Source of the DNA: Nocardia higoensis NBRC 100133
Lineage (GTDB): Bacteria > Actinomycetota > Actinomycetes > Mycobacteriales > Mycobacteriaceae
Direction of reading: 5' to 3'
DNA: 64,000 bases
Assembly: GCF_000308595.1 (NCBI RefSeq)
Contig: NZ_BAGA01000006.1
Coordinates: forward strand, 1-64,000
Numbering within the stretch: the first letter of the stretch is position 1; each line of letters starts with the position of its first letter. Both the position numbers and the translations under genes were made by a program. A model generated the notes under the pieces. The model was not told the origin of the DNA and did not search any database. It was given only the letters and a program-made list of their open reading frames with translations. Shown here one piece after another: positions 1 through 10,200 of this stretch.

Positions 1-545
1 ATCTGTCGTTCGCGCCGCCCACACTGGAGGTCAGCGCGACCACCGCGGGCATCACCACCCCGTGCACCGGCACGACCACCAACTTCGCGGCCTTCTACTG
101 CCCGGCGAACAAGACCATCTACATGCCGATCAGCCAGTTGCAGACCGACCTGTTCGGGGACAACTGGGTGGTGTACCTCTCGGTGTTCGCCCATGAGTAC
201 GGCCACCACGTCCAGGCCATGTCGGGGATCCTCACCAAGGCCAACCGCGAGCGGGTGGAGGCGGGCGCGCGCAGCGATCGCGGCCTCGAGCTCTCGCGCC
301 GGATCGAGTTGCAGGCGCAGTGCTTCGACGGCATGTATCTCGGGTCGTCGCAGGAAGCCGGCGCGCTGAGCAGCTCGCAGATCAGCCTGGCGATCCGCGA
401 CGCGAACGGCCGCGGCGACGGGCCGACCGACTCGCCCGACCACGGCAGCTCGGAGAACAGCGGCAGCTGGTTCGAGATCGGTGTGGACCACAACCGCACC
501 GCGCAGTGCAACACCTTCGCCGCCCCGGCCGAAGCCGTGAGCTGA
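1..545 (+). CDS. Neutral zinc metallopeptidase (YpfJ-like), C-terminal part
   Basis: The reading frame is open from base 3 to the TGA at 543-545, so the 5' end lies outside the window. The visible protein carries HEYGHH, the HExxH zinc-binding and catalytic motif of the neutral zinc metallopeptidase family (Pfam Zn_peptidase, YpfJ). It also carries a downstream FDG motif and a late NTF, both usual in that family. Members are commonly membrane-anchored with the peptidase domain outside the cell, but the N-terminus needed to judge this is missing. Substrate is unknown. It ends 72 bases before dnaX on the same strand. An internal ATG at 123 exists, but coding clearly continues upstream of it. 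Family call is firm; cellular role is not known. Confidence 0.85.
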   Translation, partial: LSFAPPTLEVSATTAGITTPCTGTTTNFAAFYCPANKTIYMPISQLQTDLFGDNWVVYLSVFAHEYGHHVQAMSGILTKANRERVEAGARSDRGLELSRRIELQAQCFDGMYLGSSQEAGALSSSQISLAIRDANGRGDGPTDSPDHGSSENSGSWFEIGVDHNRTAQCNTFAAPAEAVS

Positions 546-605
546 GCAGCTGAGCGGGTTCGGTCCGAACACCCGGCTCCTCCCTACCGCGTCGGGCCTC
601 GGCAG

Positions 606-611
606 TAGTCT
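606..611 (+). promoter_or_regulatory. -10 element (TAGTCT) of a probable leaderless dnaX transcript
   Basis: TAGTCT fits the actinobacterial TAnnnT -10 pattern. It ends six bases before the GTG start at 618, with no Shine-Dalgarno sequence between. That places the transcription start at or next to the start codon. I see no good -35, which is common in this group. Confidence 0.5.
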
Positions 612-617
612 CGGGCT

Positions 618-3413
618 GTGGCTCTGTACCGGAAATACCGACCGGCGACATTCGCGGAAGTGGTGGGGCAGGAGCACGTCACCGAACCGCTGAGTACCGC
701 GCTGGACACCGGCCGGATCAATCACGCCTATCTGTTCTCCGGGCCACGTGGTTGCGGCAAGACGTCTTCGGCCCGCATCCTGGCCCGCTCGCTCAACTGC
801 GAGCAGGGTCCCACGGCGAACCCGTGCGGGACGTGCGAGTCGTGTGTGGCGCTCGCGCCGGGCGGACCCGGCAATCTCGACGTGATCGAACTCGACGCCG
901 CCAGCCACGGCGGCGTCGACGACACCCGTGAACTGCGCGACCGCGCCTTCTACGCGCCCGCCACCTCGCGCTACCGGGTGTTCATCGTCGACGAGGCGCA
1001 CATGGTCACCACGGCGGGCTTCAACGCGCTGCTCAAGATCGTCGAGGAGCCGCCCGCTCACCTGATCTTCATCTTCGCCACCACCGAACCGGACAAGGTG
1101 CTGCCGACGATCCGCTCGCGCACCCACCACTACCCGTTCCGGCTGCTGCCGCCCGCCACCATGCGCGGCCTGCTCGGGCGGATCTGCGAACAGGAGCACG
1201 TCGCCGTCGAGGAGGCGGTGTATCCGCTGGTCATCCGGGCGGGCGGCGGCTCGCCCCGCGACAGCCTCAGCGTGCTCGACCAGTTGCTCGCCGGCGCGGG
1301 CGACGAAGGCGTCACCTACCACCGCGCGGTCTCCCTGCTCGGCGTCACCGACGTGGCCCTGATCGACGACGCCGTGGCGGCGCTGGCCGGTGCCGACGGC
1401 GCCGCCCTGTTCGGGACCGTCGACCGGGTGATGGAGGCCGGGCACGATCCGCGCCGCTTCGCCGTCGACCTGCTCGAGCGCTTCCGCGACCTCATCCTGC
1501 TGCAAGCCGTGCCCGACGCCGTCGAGCGCGGCCTGGTCTCCGGCCCAGGCGACGTGCTCGACCGGATGCGGGAACAGGCCGAGGGCATCGGCCCGGCCGG
1601 GCTCACCCGTTACGCCGAACTGCTGCACGAGGGACTCGGCGAAATGCGCGGGGCCACCGCGCCCCGGTTGCTGCTCGAGGTCGTGTGCGCGCGGATGCTG
1701 CTGCCCGCGGCCTCCGACAGCGAGGCGGCCACCCTGCAGCGGCTGGAACGGCTCGAGCGCAGCCTGGCGAGCGGGACTCCGCTGCCCGCCGCGCCGGTCG
1801 CGGGCGCGGAATCCGCTGCCGCGCCGGTGGTCACCCGGCCGGGTGCCGGTGATCCGTCGCGGCGGCGTGGGGCCGAAGCGCTGGCCGCCGTGATGCAGAG
1901 CAAGGGCAAGGATGCCGCTCGGTCCTCGGGCGACGCGGAGGCGGAGCGCCCGGCCCGCAGCGCGCCGACATCAGCTGCGCCCACGTCGGCGGGACCACCC
2001 GCGACCCCTTCGGCCGGACCATCTGCTGCGCCGACCTCGGCCGGACAGCCCGCTGCTGCGGCCGCCTCGATTGCGTCGCCTGCGGCCGGCCCCTCGGCGT
2101 CGGCGTCGGCCTCGACTGTGCCGGCCTCGACTGTGCCGGGATCGGGTGTGCCGGGATCGGGTGTGCCGGGATCGGGTGTGCCGGGATCGGGTGGGTCGGC
2201 GGCGGGAGAGGCCGCCGCGCCGATCGCCACGGACGGCGATGTGGCCGGAGGGCAGCAGGGCGGGCAGTCCGGCACGACGCGGCGGATCGACTCGGAGGAG
2301 GCCGGCTCCCACGCTCAGGCCGGGGGCAGCCGCTACCCGGCGGAGGACGCGACCCCGCACGCCGCCGGGTACGAGTCCGGAGCACGCGATGCCGACCGCG
2401 CCGAGATCTCGCGCGAGGAGCTTCGGCCGGTTCCCGGCCGAGCGGGCAGCGGCGGGATGGGCCCCGGCCCGGCGGGCAGTGGGCGGCCCGAGTCCGACGA
2501 GGCGGGCAGTGGACGACCGGAGCCCGGACTTGCGGGTAGCGGGCGGATGCAGCCCGAACCGGCGGTGAGCGGGCGGGTCGAGCCCCCTGCGGGACAGGCC
2601 GCTGTCGCGAACGCGGCGCCGGAGCCGGGAGGTGCGGTCGCGGGACCGGTGCGGTCGGCCGAGGAGGTGCTGCAGGCGGTCGACGGCGCGTGGACGCAGA
2701 TCCGCGCGAAGGTCCGCGAGTACGGGTCCGCGGCGATTCCGGCCATGCTGTCGGGGGCGTCGGTGGTCCGGGTGGACGGGGAGGCGATCGTCTTCGCGCA
2801 CCCGACCGCGGTGCTGGTCGGGCGGCTGTCGGAACCGCGCAATGTCGAGGCGATCCGGTCGGCGATCCGGGAGGTGCTCGGCATCGATTACGAGGTCCGC
2901 TGGGAAGGCGGATCCGGGGCCCGGCCGCAGGCGCAGGCGGCGCGGCCGAAACAGGTTGCGGTGCAAGGTAATCGCACCGACAAGGGCGGCGCGCAGCAGG
3001 GGCGGGGCGGACAGGCCGCGCCCGCGCAGGCCAAGGCGGGCAGGCAAGGGGGGTTGCCGCAGTTCTCGCGGCCGAGTCAGGCCGGCGCGGCGGCCGCGGG
3101 CGGGTCCGAGAACGCGCGCCCGAAGCGGTTCGCGCCGGTCGGGGACGACGACATTCCGCCGCCGGATTTCCCTGACCTTCCCGATGATCCCGGCCCCGGC
3201 GACTTCTCCCCGCCGGACCCGGCGCAATTCGAGACCTCGGGGTCTGCCGAGTACGCCCCGCCCGCGGTGCCGGGACCGCTGACAGCCGAGGAAGAGCAGG
3301 AGATGCTCGCCGAGGCCGCGAAGCCCGTGGCGCCGGAGGATCGGCGCGACCCGGATGAGGTCGCTCTGGAATTGCTCCGCGCGGAGCTGGGCGCCACCAG
3401 GATGGATGGTTGA
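618..3413 (+). CDS. dnaX: DNA polymerase III subunit gamma/tau
   Basis: Clamp-loader ATPase subunit that loads the sliding clamp onto DNA during replication. Residues 1-20 are the typical DnaX start (LYRKYRP). Walker A GPRGCGKT lies at about 42-49. Zinc-binding cysteines are at 61, 70, 73 and 76, and Walker B VDEAH is near 124-128. Conserved AAA+ and collar domains run to about residue 370. The rest is a Pro/Ala/Gly-rich linker with a folded patch near 680-750 and an acidic C-terminus. At 931 residues it is long for the family because of this linker, which includes four exact 15-base repeats encoding a GSGVP-type unit. GTG start; a -10-like element sits six bases upstream, so the message is probably leaderless. 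In M. tuberculosis dnaX is followed by the methyltransferase gene; here fadA, fadB and a kinase gene intervene. Confidence 0.95.
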   Translation: MALYRKYRPATFAEVVGQEHVTEPLSTALDTGRINHAYLFSGPRGCGKTSSARILARSLNCEQGPTANPCGTCESCVALAPGGPGNLDVIELDAASHGGVDDTRELRDRAFYAPATSRYRVFIVDEAHMVTTAGFNALLKIVEEPPAHLIFIFATTEPDKVLPTIRSRTHHYPFRLLPPATMRGLLGRICEQEHVAVEEAVYPLVIRAGGGSPRDSLSVLDQLLAGAGDEGVTYHRAVSLLGVTDVALIDDAVAALAGADGAALFGTVDRVMEAGHDPRRFAVDLLERFRDLILLQAVPDAVERGLVSGPGDVLDRMREQAEGIGPAGLTRYAELLHEGLGEMRGATAPRLLLEVVCARMLLPAASDSEAATLQRLERLERSLASGTPLPAAPVAGAESAAAPVVTRPGAGDPSRRRGAEALAAVMQSKGKDAARSSGDAEAERPARSAPTSAAPTSAGPPATPSAGPSAAPTSAGQPAAAAASIASPAAGPSASASASTVPASTVPGSGVPGSGVPGSGVPGSGGSAAGEAAAPIATDGDVAGGQQGGQSGTTRRIDSEEAGSHAQAGGSRYPAEDATPHAAGYESGARDADRAEISREELRPVPGRAGSGGMGPGPAGSGRPESDEAGSGRPEPGLAGSGRMQPEPAVSGRVEPPAGQAAVANAAPEPGGAVAGPVRSAEEVLQAVDGAWTQIRAKVREYGSAAIPAMLSGASVVRVDGEAIVFAHPTAVLVGRLSEPRNVEAIRSAIREVLGIDYEVRWEGGSGARPQAQAARPKQVAVQGNRTDKGGAQQGRGGQAAPAQAKAGRQGGLPQFSRPSQAGAAAAGGSENARPKRFAPVGDDDIPPPDFPDLPDDPGPGDFSPPDPAQFETSGSAEYAPPAVPGPLTAEEEQEMLAEAAKPVAPEDRRDPDEVALELLRAELGATRMDG
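2132..2191 (+). repeat. 15-bp tandem repeat, four copies, inside dnaX
   Basis: The unit TGTGCCGGGATCGGG is present four times without a mismatch at 2132-2146, 2147-2161, 2162-2176 and 2177-2191. A diverged copy precedes it at 2117-2131. The unit is a multiple of three, so copy-number change would keep the dnaX frame open. Confidence 0.9.
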
Positions 3414-3432
3414 CAACCCCCGTCCCGACGAC

Positions 3433-3443
3433 GTTAAGTTAAC
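3433..3443. promoter_or_regulatory. Inverted repeat GTTAA-G-TTAAC upstream of fadA, candidate operator
   Basis: A perfect 5-1-5 inverted repeat in the 256-base dnaX-fadA gap. It lies just upstream of a TACTAT -10-like hexamer at 3464-3469. Such AT-rich palindromes before fatty-acid genes are often bound by TetR-type repressors, but no regulator is encoded next to it. The rest of the gap shows nothing else I can assign. Confidence 0.3.
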
Positions 3444-3669
3444 GGGAGTTCGCACACCGGCGCTACTATGAACGGGTGCCCGCGAGCTCCGACGCGACGA
3501 GGTTCTATGGTATGCCCAGACGTGCGGGCGGCCAGAGCGTGCGTCTGTCGGTGCGTGCCGAGTTTTGTACAGCGTTAGGACGGTCGGTCGCACGGCCGGT
3601 CGGCGAGGTTATCCGCGCCTGCACCGCATACCGCGGTGCGGGGGCACCTTAAGGAAGGAACACTCCGAT

Positions 3670-4884
3670 ATGACCACAGAGGCCTACATTTACGAGGCCA
3701 TCCGCACTCCGCGCGGCCGCGGCAAGAAGAACGGTTCGCTGCATTCGGTCAAGCCGATCGACCTGACTGTTGGTCTGATCCAGGAGCTGCGCAACCGCTT
3801 CCCCAACCTCGACGAGGACCGGATCTCCGACCTGATCCTCGGCTGCGTCGGTCCGGTGGGCGATCAGGGCGCCGATATCGCGCGCACCGCGGTCACCGTG
3901 GCGAAGCTGCCCGACACCGTCGGCGGCTTCCAGCTGAACCGGTTCTGTGCCTCCGGCCTCGAAGCGGTCAACCTGGCCGCCCAGAAGGTGCGCTCGGGCT
4001 TCGACGACCTGGTCATCGCCGGTGGTGTCGAGTCCATGTCCCGGGTGCCGATGGGCTCCGACGGCGGCGCCTGGGCGCTGGACCCGGCTACCAATTACGA
4101 CTCCTACTTCGTCCCGCAGGGCGTCTCCGCCGACCTGATCGCGACCATCGAGGGCTTCACCCGCGAGATCGTCGACGGCTACGCGGTGCGCTCGCAGGAG
4201 CTGGCCGCCAAGGCCACCACCGGCGGCTACTTCGCCAAGTCGCTCGTGCCGGTCAAGGACCAGAACGGCCTGATCGTGCTCGACAACGACGAGCACATGC
4301 GCCCGGGCACCACCCTCGAGGACCTCGCCAAGCTGCAGCCCTCGTTCTCCGTGATCGGTGAGATGGGCGGCTTCGACGCGGTGGCGCTGCAGAAGTACCA
4401 CTTCGTGGAGAAGATCGACCACGTCCACCACGGCGGCAACAGCTCGGGCATCGTCGACGGCGCCGCCCTGGTGCTGGTCGGCTCCGAGGAGGCCGGCAAG
4501 GCCTCGGGCCTGACCCCGCGCGCCCGCGTCGTCGCGACCGCCACCAGCGGCGCCGACTCCACCATCATGCTGACCGGCCCGACGCCGGCCACCAAGAAGG
4601 TGCTCGACAAGGCCGGCCTGACCGTCGACGACATCGACCTGTTCGAGATCAACGAGGCGTTCGCCTCCGTGGTGCTCAAGTTCCAGAAGGACCTGAACAT
4701 CCCGGACGAGAAGCTGAACGTCAACGGCGGTGCCATCGCCATGGGCCACCCGCTGGGCGCCACCGGCGCCATGATCACCGGCATCATGGTCGACGAGCTG
4801 GAGCGCCGCAACGGCCGCTACGCGCTGCTCACCCTGTGCATCGGCGGCGGCATGGGCGTGGCCACCATCATCGAGCGGGTCTGA
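3670..4884 (+). CDS. fadA: Acetyl-CoA C-acyltransferase (thiolase), beta-oxidation
   Basis: Catalyses the thiolytic cleavage that ends each beta-oxidation cycle, releasing acetyl-CoA. The 404-residue protein has the nucleophile motif FCASGLEA with Cys93. The C-terminal [12 protein letters not shown] segment supplies the catalytic His, and LCIGGGMG supplies the second Cys. The N-terminus [13 protein letters not shown] is that of the mycobacterial FadA of the FadA/FadB complex. The ATG at 3670 follows AAGGAAGG at the proper distance; an in-frame start at 3565 would add an unrelated leader, so I did not use it. fadB follows after 39 bases, and the two products are expected to form a trifunctional enzyme complex. 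Confidence 0.95.
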   Translation: MTTEAYIYEAIRTPRGRGKKNGSLHSVKPIDLTVGLIQELRNRFPNLDEDRISDLILGCVGPVGDQGADIARTAVTVAKLPDTVGGFQLNRFCASGLEAVNLAAQKVRSGFDDLVIAGGVESMSRVPMGSDGGAWALDPATNYDSYFVPQGVSADLIATIEGFTREIVDGYAVRSQELAAKATTGGYFAKSLVPVKDQNGLIVLDNDEHMRPGTTLEDLAKLQPSFSVIGEMGGFDAVALQKYHFVEKIDHVHHGGNSSGIVDGAALVLVGSEEAGKASGLTPRARVVATATSGADSTIMLTGPTPATKKVLDKAGLTVDDIDLFEINEAFASVVLKFQKDLNIPDEKLNVNGGAIAMGHPLGATGAMITGIMVDELERRNGRYALLTLCIGGGMGVATIIERV

Positions 4885-4923
4885 TCCCCACCGGTCACTG
4901 ATTCAACAAGGAGACACAGAGCT

Positions 4924-7077
4924 GTGAGCGAAACCAACATGATCGGTTGGGAGAAGGATTCGGACGGCATCGTCGTACTGACGATGGACGACCCGAACCA
5001 GGGCGCCAACACGATGAACGAGCTGTACAAGAAGTCGATGACCGAGACGGTCGACCGGCTCGTGGCCGAGAAGGACGACATCACCGGTGTTGTGCTGACC
5101 TCGGCGAAGAAGACCTTCTTTGCCGGCGGCGACCTGAAGAACATGATGAAGGTCGGCCCGGACGACGCGCAGGCCCTCATGGAGGAACTGACCGAGATCA
5201 AGGCCGCCCTGCGCAAGCTGGAGACCCTCGGCAAGCCGGTCGTCGCCGCCATCAACGGCGCCGCCCTCGGCGGTGGCCTGGAGATCGCGCTGGCCACCCA
5301 CCACCGCATCGCCGCCGATGTCCGCGGTTCGCAGATCGGCCTGCCCGAGGCGACCCTCGGCCTGCTGCCCGCCGGTGGCGGCATCATCCGCACCGTGCGC
5401 ATGCTCGGCCTGCAGCAGGCGCTCATGGGCGTGCTGCTCCAGGGTCAGCGCAACTCCCCGGCCAAGGCCAAGGAGATCGGCCTGGTCGACGAGCTGGTCG
5501 GCTCGGTCGAGGAACTGGTCCCGGCCGCCAAGGCGTGGATCAAGGCCAACCCCGAGGGCGGCGTGCAGCCCTGGGACAAGAAGGGCTTCAAGATCCCCGG
5601 CGGCACCCCGGCCAGCCCGGCGTTCGCGGCCAACCTGCCCGCCTTCCCGGCGAACCTGCGCAAGCAGCTCAAGGGCGCCAACATGCCGGCTCCGCGCGCC
5701 ATCATGGCCGCGGCGGTCGAGGGCTCGCAGGTCGACATCGACAACGCCTCGCTGATCGAGTCGCGCTACTTCGTGCACCTGCTGACCGGCCCGGTCGCCA
5801 AGAACATGATCCAGGCCTTCTTCTTCGACCTGCAGTCGATCAACAACGGCGGCTCGCGTCCCAAGGACGTGCCGAAGAAGGAGATCAAGAAGGTCGGCGT
5901 GCTCGGCGCGGGCATGATGGGCGCGGGCATCGCCTACGTCTCGGCCAAGGCCGGCTACGAGGTCGTGCTCAAGGACGTCACCACCGAGGCGGCCGAGCGC
6001 GGCAAGAACTACTCGGAGAAGATCGAGGCCAAGGCCCTCTCCCGTGGCAAGACCACCGAGGAGAAGTCCAAGGCGCTGCTCGACCGGATCAAGCCGACCG
6101 CGGACGCGGCCGACTTCGCCGGCGTCGACTTCGTGATCGAGGCCGTCTTCGAGAACACCGAGCTCAAGCACAAGGTGTTCCAGGAGATCGAGGACATCGT
6201 CACCCCGGACGCTCTGCTGGGCTCCAACACCTCCACCCTGCCGATCACCGGTCTCGCGACCGGCGTGAAGCGCCAGGAGGACTTCATCGGCATCCACTTC
6301 TTCTCGCCTGTCGACAAGATGCCGCTGGTGGAGATCATCAAGGGTGAGAAGACCTCCGACGAGGCGCTGGCCCGGGTGTACGACTACACCCTCGCCATCA
6401 AGAAGACCCCGATCGTGGTCAACGACAGCCGTGGCTTCTTCACCTCGCGCGTGATCGGCACCTTCGTCAACGAGGCGATCGCCATGCTGGGTGAGGGCAT
6501 CGAGCCCGCCACCATCGAGCAGGCCGGTTCGCAGGCGGGCTACCCGGCTCCGCCGCTGCAGCTGACCGACGAGCTGAACATGAAGCTCATGCAGAAGATC
6601 GCTCGCGAGACCGAAGAGGCGATCAAGGCGGGCGATGTGAAGCTCGGCACCGAGCGTCACCCGGCCATCGACGTCATCGACTGGATGGTCGAGCAGGGTC
6701 GTCCGGGCCGCCTGGAGAAGGCCGGCTTCTACGAGTACGACGAGAACGGCAAGCGCCTGGGCATCTGGCAGGGCGTGCGGGATCACTACAAGACCGTGGC
6801 GACCCTGGACGTCCCGCTGCAGGATCTGATCGACCGCATGCTGTTCGCCGAGGCGATCGAGACCCAGAAGTGCTTCGACGAGGGTGTGCTCGAGACCACC
6901 GCCGACGCCAACATCGGCTCGATCTTCGGCATCGGGTTCCCGGCCTGGACCGGTGGCGTGCACCAGTTCATCGTGGGTTACCCGGGCGGCGGCCAGGAGG
7001 CCTTCGTGGCCCGCGCCGACGAGCTGGCCGCGAAGTACGGCAATCGCTTCGAGGTTCCGGCCTCGCTGCGCAAGTGA
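4924..7077 (+). CDS. fadB: Fatty acid oxidation complex: enoyl-CoA hydratase / 3-hydroxyacyl-CoA dehydrogenase
   Basis: Fusion enzyme for the two middle steps of beta-oxidation. Residues about 1-190 are a crotonase domain with the oxyanion-hole motif FAGGDLKNM and the GAALGGGLE segment. From about residue 325 an NAD-binding Rossmann domain begins (VGVLGAGMMGAGIA), followed by the C-terminal 3-hydroxyacyl-CoA dehydrogenase domain. Length (717) is close to mycobacterial FadB. GTG start preceded by AAGGAG. It follows fadA in one operon, and transcription ends at the strong hairpin at 7121-7156. Confidence 0.95.
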   Translation: MSETNMIGWEKDSDGIVVLTMDDPNQGANTMNELYKKSMTETVDRLVAEKDDITGVVLTSAKKTFFAGGDLKNMMKVGPDDAQALMEELTEIKAALRKLETLGKPVVAAINGAALGGGLEIALATHHRIAADVRGSQIGLPEATLGLLPAGGGIIRTVRMLGLQQALMGVLLQGQRNSPAKAKEIGLVDELVGSVEELVPAAKAWIKANPEGGVQPWDKKGFKIPGGTPASPAFAANLPAFPANLRKQLKGANMPAPRAIMAAAVEGSQVDIDNASLIESRYFVHLLTGPVAKNMIQAFFFDLQSINNGGSRPKDVPKKEIKKVGVLGAGMMGAGIAYVSAKAGYEVVLKDVTTEAAERGKNYSEKIEAKALSRGKTTEEKSKALLDRIKPTADAADFAGVDFVIEAVFENTELKHKVFQEIEDIVTPDALLGSNTSTLPITGLATGVKRQEDFIGIHFFSPVDKMPLVEIIKGEKTSDEALARVYDYTLAIKKTPIVVNDSRGFFTSRVIGTFVNEAIAMLGEGIEPATIEQAGSQAGYPAPPLQLTDELNMKLMQKIARETEEAIKAGDVKLGTERHPAIDVIDWMVEQGRPGRLEKAGFYEYDENGKRLGIWQGVRDHYKTVATLDVPLQDLIDRMLFAEAIETQKCFDEGVLETTADANIGSIFGIGFPAWTGGVHQFIVGYPGGGQEAFVARADELAAKYGNRFEVPASLRK

Positions 7078-7120
7078 CGCGCGCCACATGAAGTATCGGG
7101 TGAGCTGACGTTCGCCGGGT

Positions 7121-7156
7121 GAAGCCCGCCACCGCATCCACGCGGTGGCGGGCTTC
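7121..7156 (+). terminator. Strong hairpin terminator after fadB
   Basis: Arms 7121-7135 and 7142-7156 (GAAGCCCGCCACCGC and its complement) pair over 15 bases without mismatch around a 6-base loop. A T-containing tract follows but no long T run. It lies 44 bases after the fadB stop and separates the operon from the kinase gene. Confidence 0.85.
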
Positions 7157-7268
7157 CGCCGTTTCTCCACCAAACCGCGACTCTGCCGCGCTACGTTGGA
7201 TATGCGCAGGCAAGAAGGACTCGCGGTTCGTCCGCCGGTCCGGCTGTCGTCGGCACGAGGTGGTCCAG

Positions 7269-10200
7269 GTGAAGCATCAGCCGCGTTCGGACGGGTCCGA
7301 ACAGGATTCCGCCCAGGTCGATCCGAGCGACCGGCCGGGCGCCGGGGAGAGGCGTGCCCCGAGCACGGGCGAACCCACCCAGCGTCACGCCCCGATCGGC
7401 ATCGCCGACGAATTGGCGGCGGCCGGGCTGTCGGGTGCGGTGGAAATCGGGCACGGCGGGTTCGGCGTGGTGTATCGGTGCCTGCAGACCGCGCTCGAGC
7501 GGGTCGTCGCGGTCAAGGTGCTCTCACCGGACATGGACACCGAGAGCCGGGAGCGGTTCCTGCGCGAGGAGCAGGCGATGGGCCGGGTGTCCGGGCATCC
7601 GAATATCGTCGACATCCTGCAGGTCGACGTCACCGCCGCCGGTCTGCCGTTCATCGTGATGCCGTTCTGCGCGCACGGTTCACTCGAGCGGCTCATCGTC
7701 GAGCAGGGACCGCTGAGCTGGGCCGACACCCTGCGGGTCGGGGTGAAACTGGCGGGCGCCATCGAGAGCGCGCACCGCGCCAGGATCCTGCATCGCGACG
7801 TGAAACCCGGCAACGTGCTGCTCAGCGCCTATGGCGAACCGCAGCTCACCGACTTCGGGATCGCCCGCATCCCGGGCGGGTTCCGCACCTCGAGCAGCCT
7901 GATCACCGGCTCGCCCGCCTTCACCGCCCCCGAGGTGCTCAAGGGCGAGGAGCCGTCGATCCGCTCGGATGTCTACGGCCTGGGCGCGACGCTGTTCGCG
8001 CTGCTCACCGGGCATGCGGCGTTCGAACGGCAGGCCGGTGAGCGGGTGGTCGCCCAATTCCTGCGAATCACCACCCAGCCGGTTCCGGATCTGCGCGACC
8101 AGGAGATCCCGGCACCGGTGGCCGAGGCCATCGAGGCCGCCATGTCGCCGGAGGTCGATCGGCGTCCGGCCTCGGCCTACGCGTTCGGCGAGATGCTGCG
8201 CGAGGCCCAGCGCGCGCTCGGCCAGGTGCCCGACGAGATGGCCCTGCTCGATCCCGTCGCACACGATCAGGACATCGGGGAGGTCGCCGTCGAGACCGAG
8301 GATCAGCAGGCCACACAACGGTCTGTCCCGTCGGTTCCGGCGGTCGCCTCGCGGCGCAGCTGGCCGTTGACGCTGCGACCGAACGTGTCGAGGCACCCCA
8401 ACGGGGCGGGTGAGTCCGGCGTGCGGGCGGGCGCGTCGAAAACCCTGGCGCAGGCCGGATGGTCGACCACCGGGTCCTCGGCCGCGCCACCGCCCGCCGC
8501 GGCGACCAAGTTCCGGCCGCCCACTCCCGCCAAGGAACCGCTGGCCCGGCCGCGCCTGCTCGAGATCTTGCGCGCGGGCGGGCGGCGCAGGCTCGCCCTC
8601 ATCCACGCGCCCGCGGGCTTCGGTAAGAGCACGATCGCCGCGCAATGGCGGACCGAGCTCACCGAGCGCGGAATACCGGTGGCCTGGATCAGCCTGGATC
8701 GCTACGACGACACCGAGGTGTGGTTCCTCGCCCATCTGCTGCAAGCCATCCACCGGGTGCGCCCGGATATCGGCATCGGGCTGGACCAGGTGCTCGAGGA
8801 AGAGCTCGACGACGCGGTGCCCTATGTGATCAGCACGTTGATCGACGAGGTGCACAGCGGCGGCGAGACGATCGTGGTGGTGGTCGAGAACTTGCACCGC
8901 ATCAGCGATCCAGGGGCGCTGCGCGCGATGGACACCCTGCTCACCAACGGCTGCCATCACCTGCGTTTCGTGGTGACCAGCCGAGACCAGTCCGGGCTGC
9001 CGTTGAGCGCGATGCGAGTCGACGACGAACTGGTCGAGATCGGTTCGGCGCAACTGCGGCTCACCCTCGCCGAGACCTCCCGGATCCTGGTGGAGCGCAA
9101 CGGGTTCGACCTCACCGACAAGCAGGTCGAGCAGATCCACCGGTCCACCGACGGCTGGCCGGCCGCCGTGCAGCTGATCAGCCTGGCGCTGCGCGGTAAC
9201 AACGATCCGCAGCGACTGCTGGCCTCCAGCCCGGAGAGCGGGCACATCCGCGAGTACCTGGCCGAGAACGTGCTCGACACGCTGGAACGGCGGATGCTCG
9301 ACTTCCTGACCGCCATCGCGGTCACCGAGCGGGTGAACGCCGATCTGGCGGCCGCGCTGTCGGGGGACAGCGAGGCCGAGCTGCTGCTGGCCCAGGCCGA
9401 ACAGCGGGAGCTGTTCATGCGCCGCATCGACTACGACCCCGGCTGGTACCGGATGCAAGCGCTGTTCGCCGAGCATCTGCGCGCCCGGCTCGAGCGCACC
9501 GATCAGCCGAAATTGCGTGCGCTGCACCGCAAGGCCTCCCGCTGGTACGCCGAGCACCAGTTCCTGCGCAAATCCGTCGACCACGCGCTCGCGGCGACCG
9601 ACCTGAAGATGGCGCTGGATCTGGTCGAGGGCGGCGGCATGGATCTCATCGACGGTTCCCGGCTGGCCACTCTGCTCGGCACGGTCTCGAAACTGCCGTT
9701 GCAGCAGGTGACCTCACGTTCCAAGCTGCTGATGGCCGTGGCCAGGGCGAATGTGAATCTGCAGCAATCCGACGCGGCGCGTTCGGCGCTGGGCAAGCTG
9801 ACGAACATGCTGCCCGGCGGTGCGGGTGAGGAGAGCGAGGCGCGCAACCAGCGCCGCGAGGCCGCCGTGATCGCCGCCGCGGACGCGGTCACCCGCGATC
9901 AGACCGAGGGCGTGCTCGAACAGGTCGCCGATGTGCTCGACGATCCGGGCGACCTGCCCACCTGGGCGGTGTCGACGGCGGCGAACGTGGCCGCCTACGC
10001 CCGGCTGTGCGCCTTCGATTTCGCCGGGGCGATCGAGATCCAGGACTGGGCCGCGCCCTATCACGAGAAGTCGAGGTACCAGCTCGGCCCGGTGTTCGGC
10101 CTGCTTGCCCGGGGTGCGGCCGCCTACGAACAGCTCGATGTGCAGGCGGCGCTGGACAGCTTCGACGCGGCGTGTGAGACCGCCCGCCGGCTGTCCGGGC

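Noticed and set aside
3414..3669. Possible signal recognition particle RNA gene near dnaX
   Set aside because: Such a gene lies near dnaX in related genomes, but I could not find its conserved GGAAG-type loop sequence here.
4903..7173. Long minus-strand ORF opposite fadB
   Set aside because: Antisense shadow of a high-GC gene; the fadB protein is fully conserved on the other strand.
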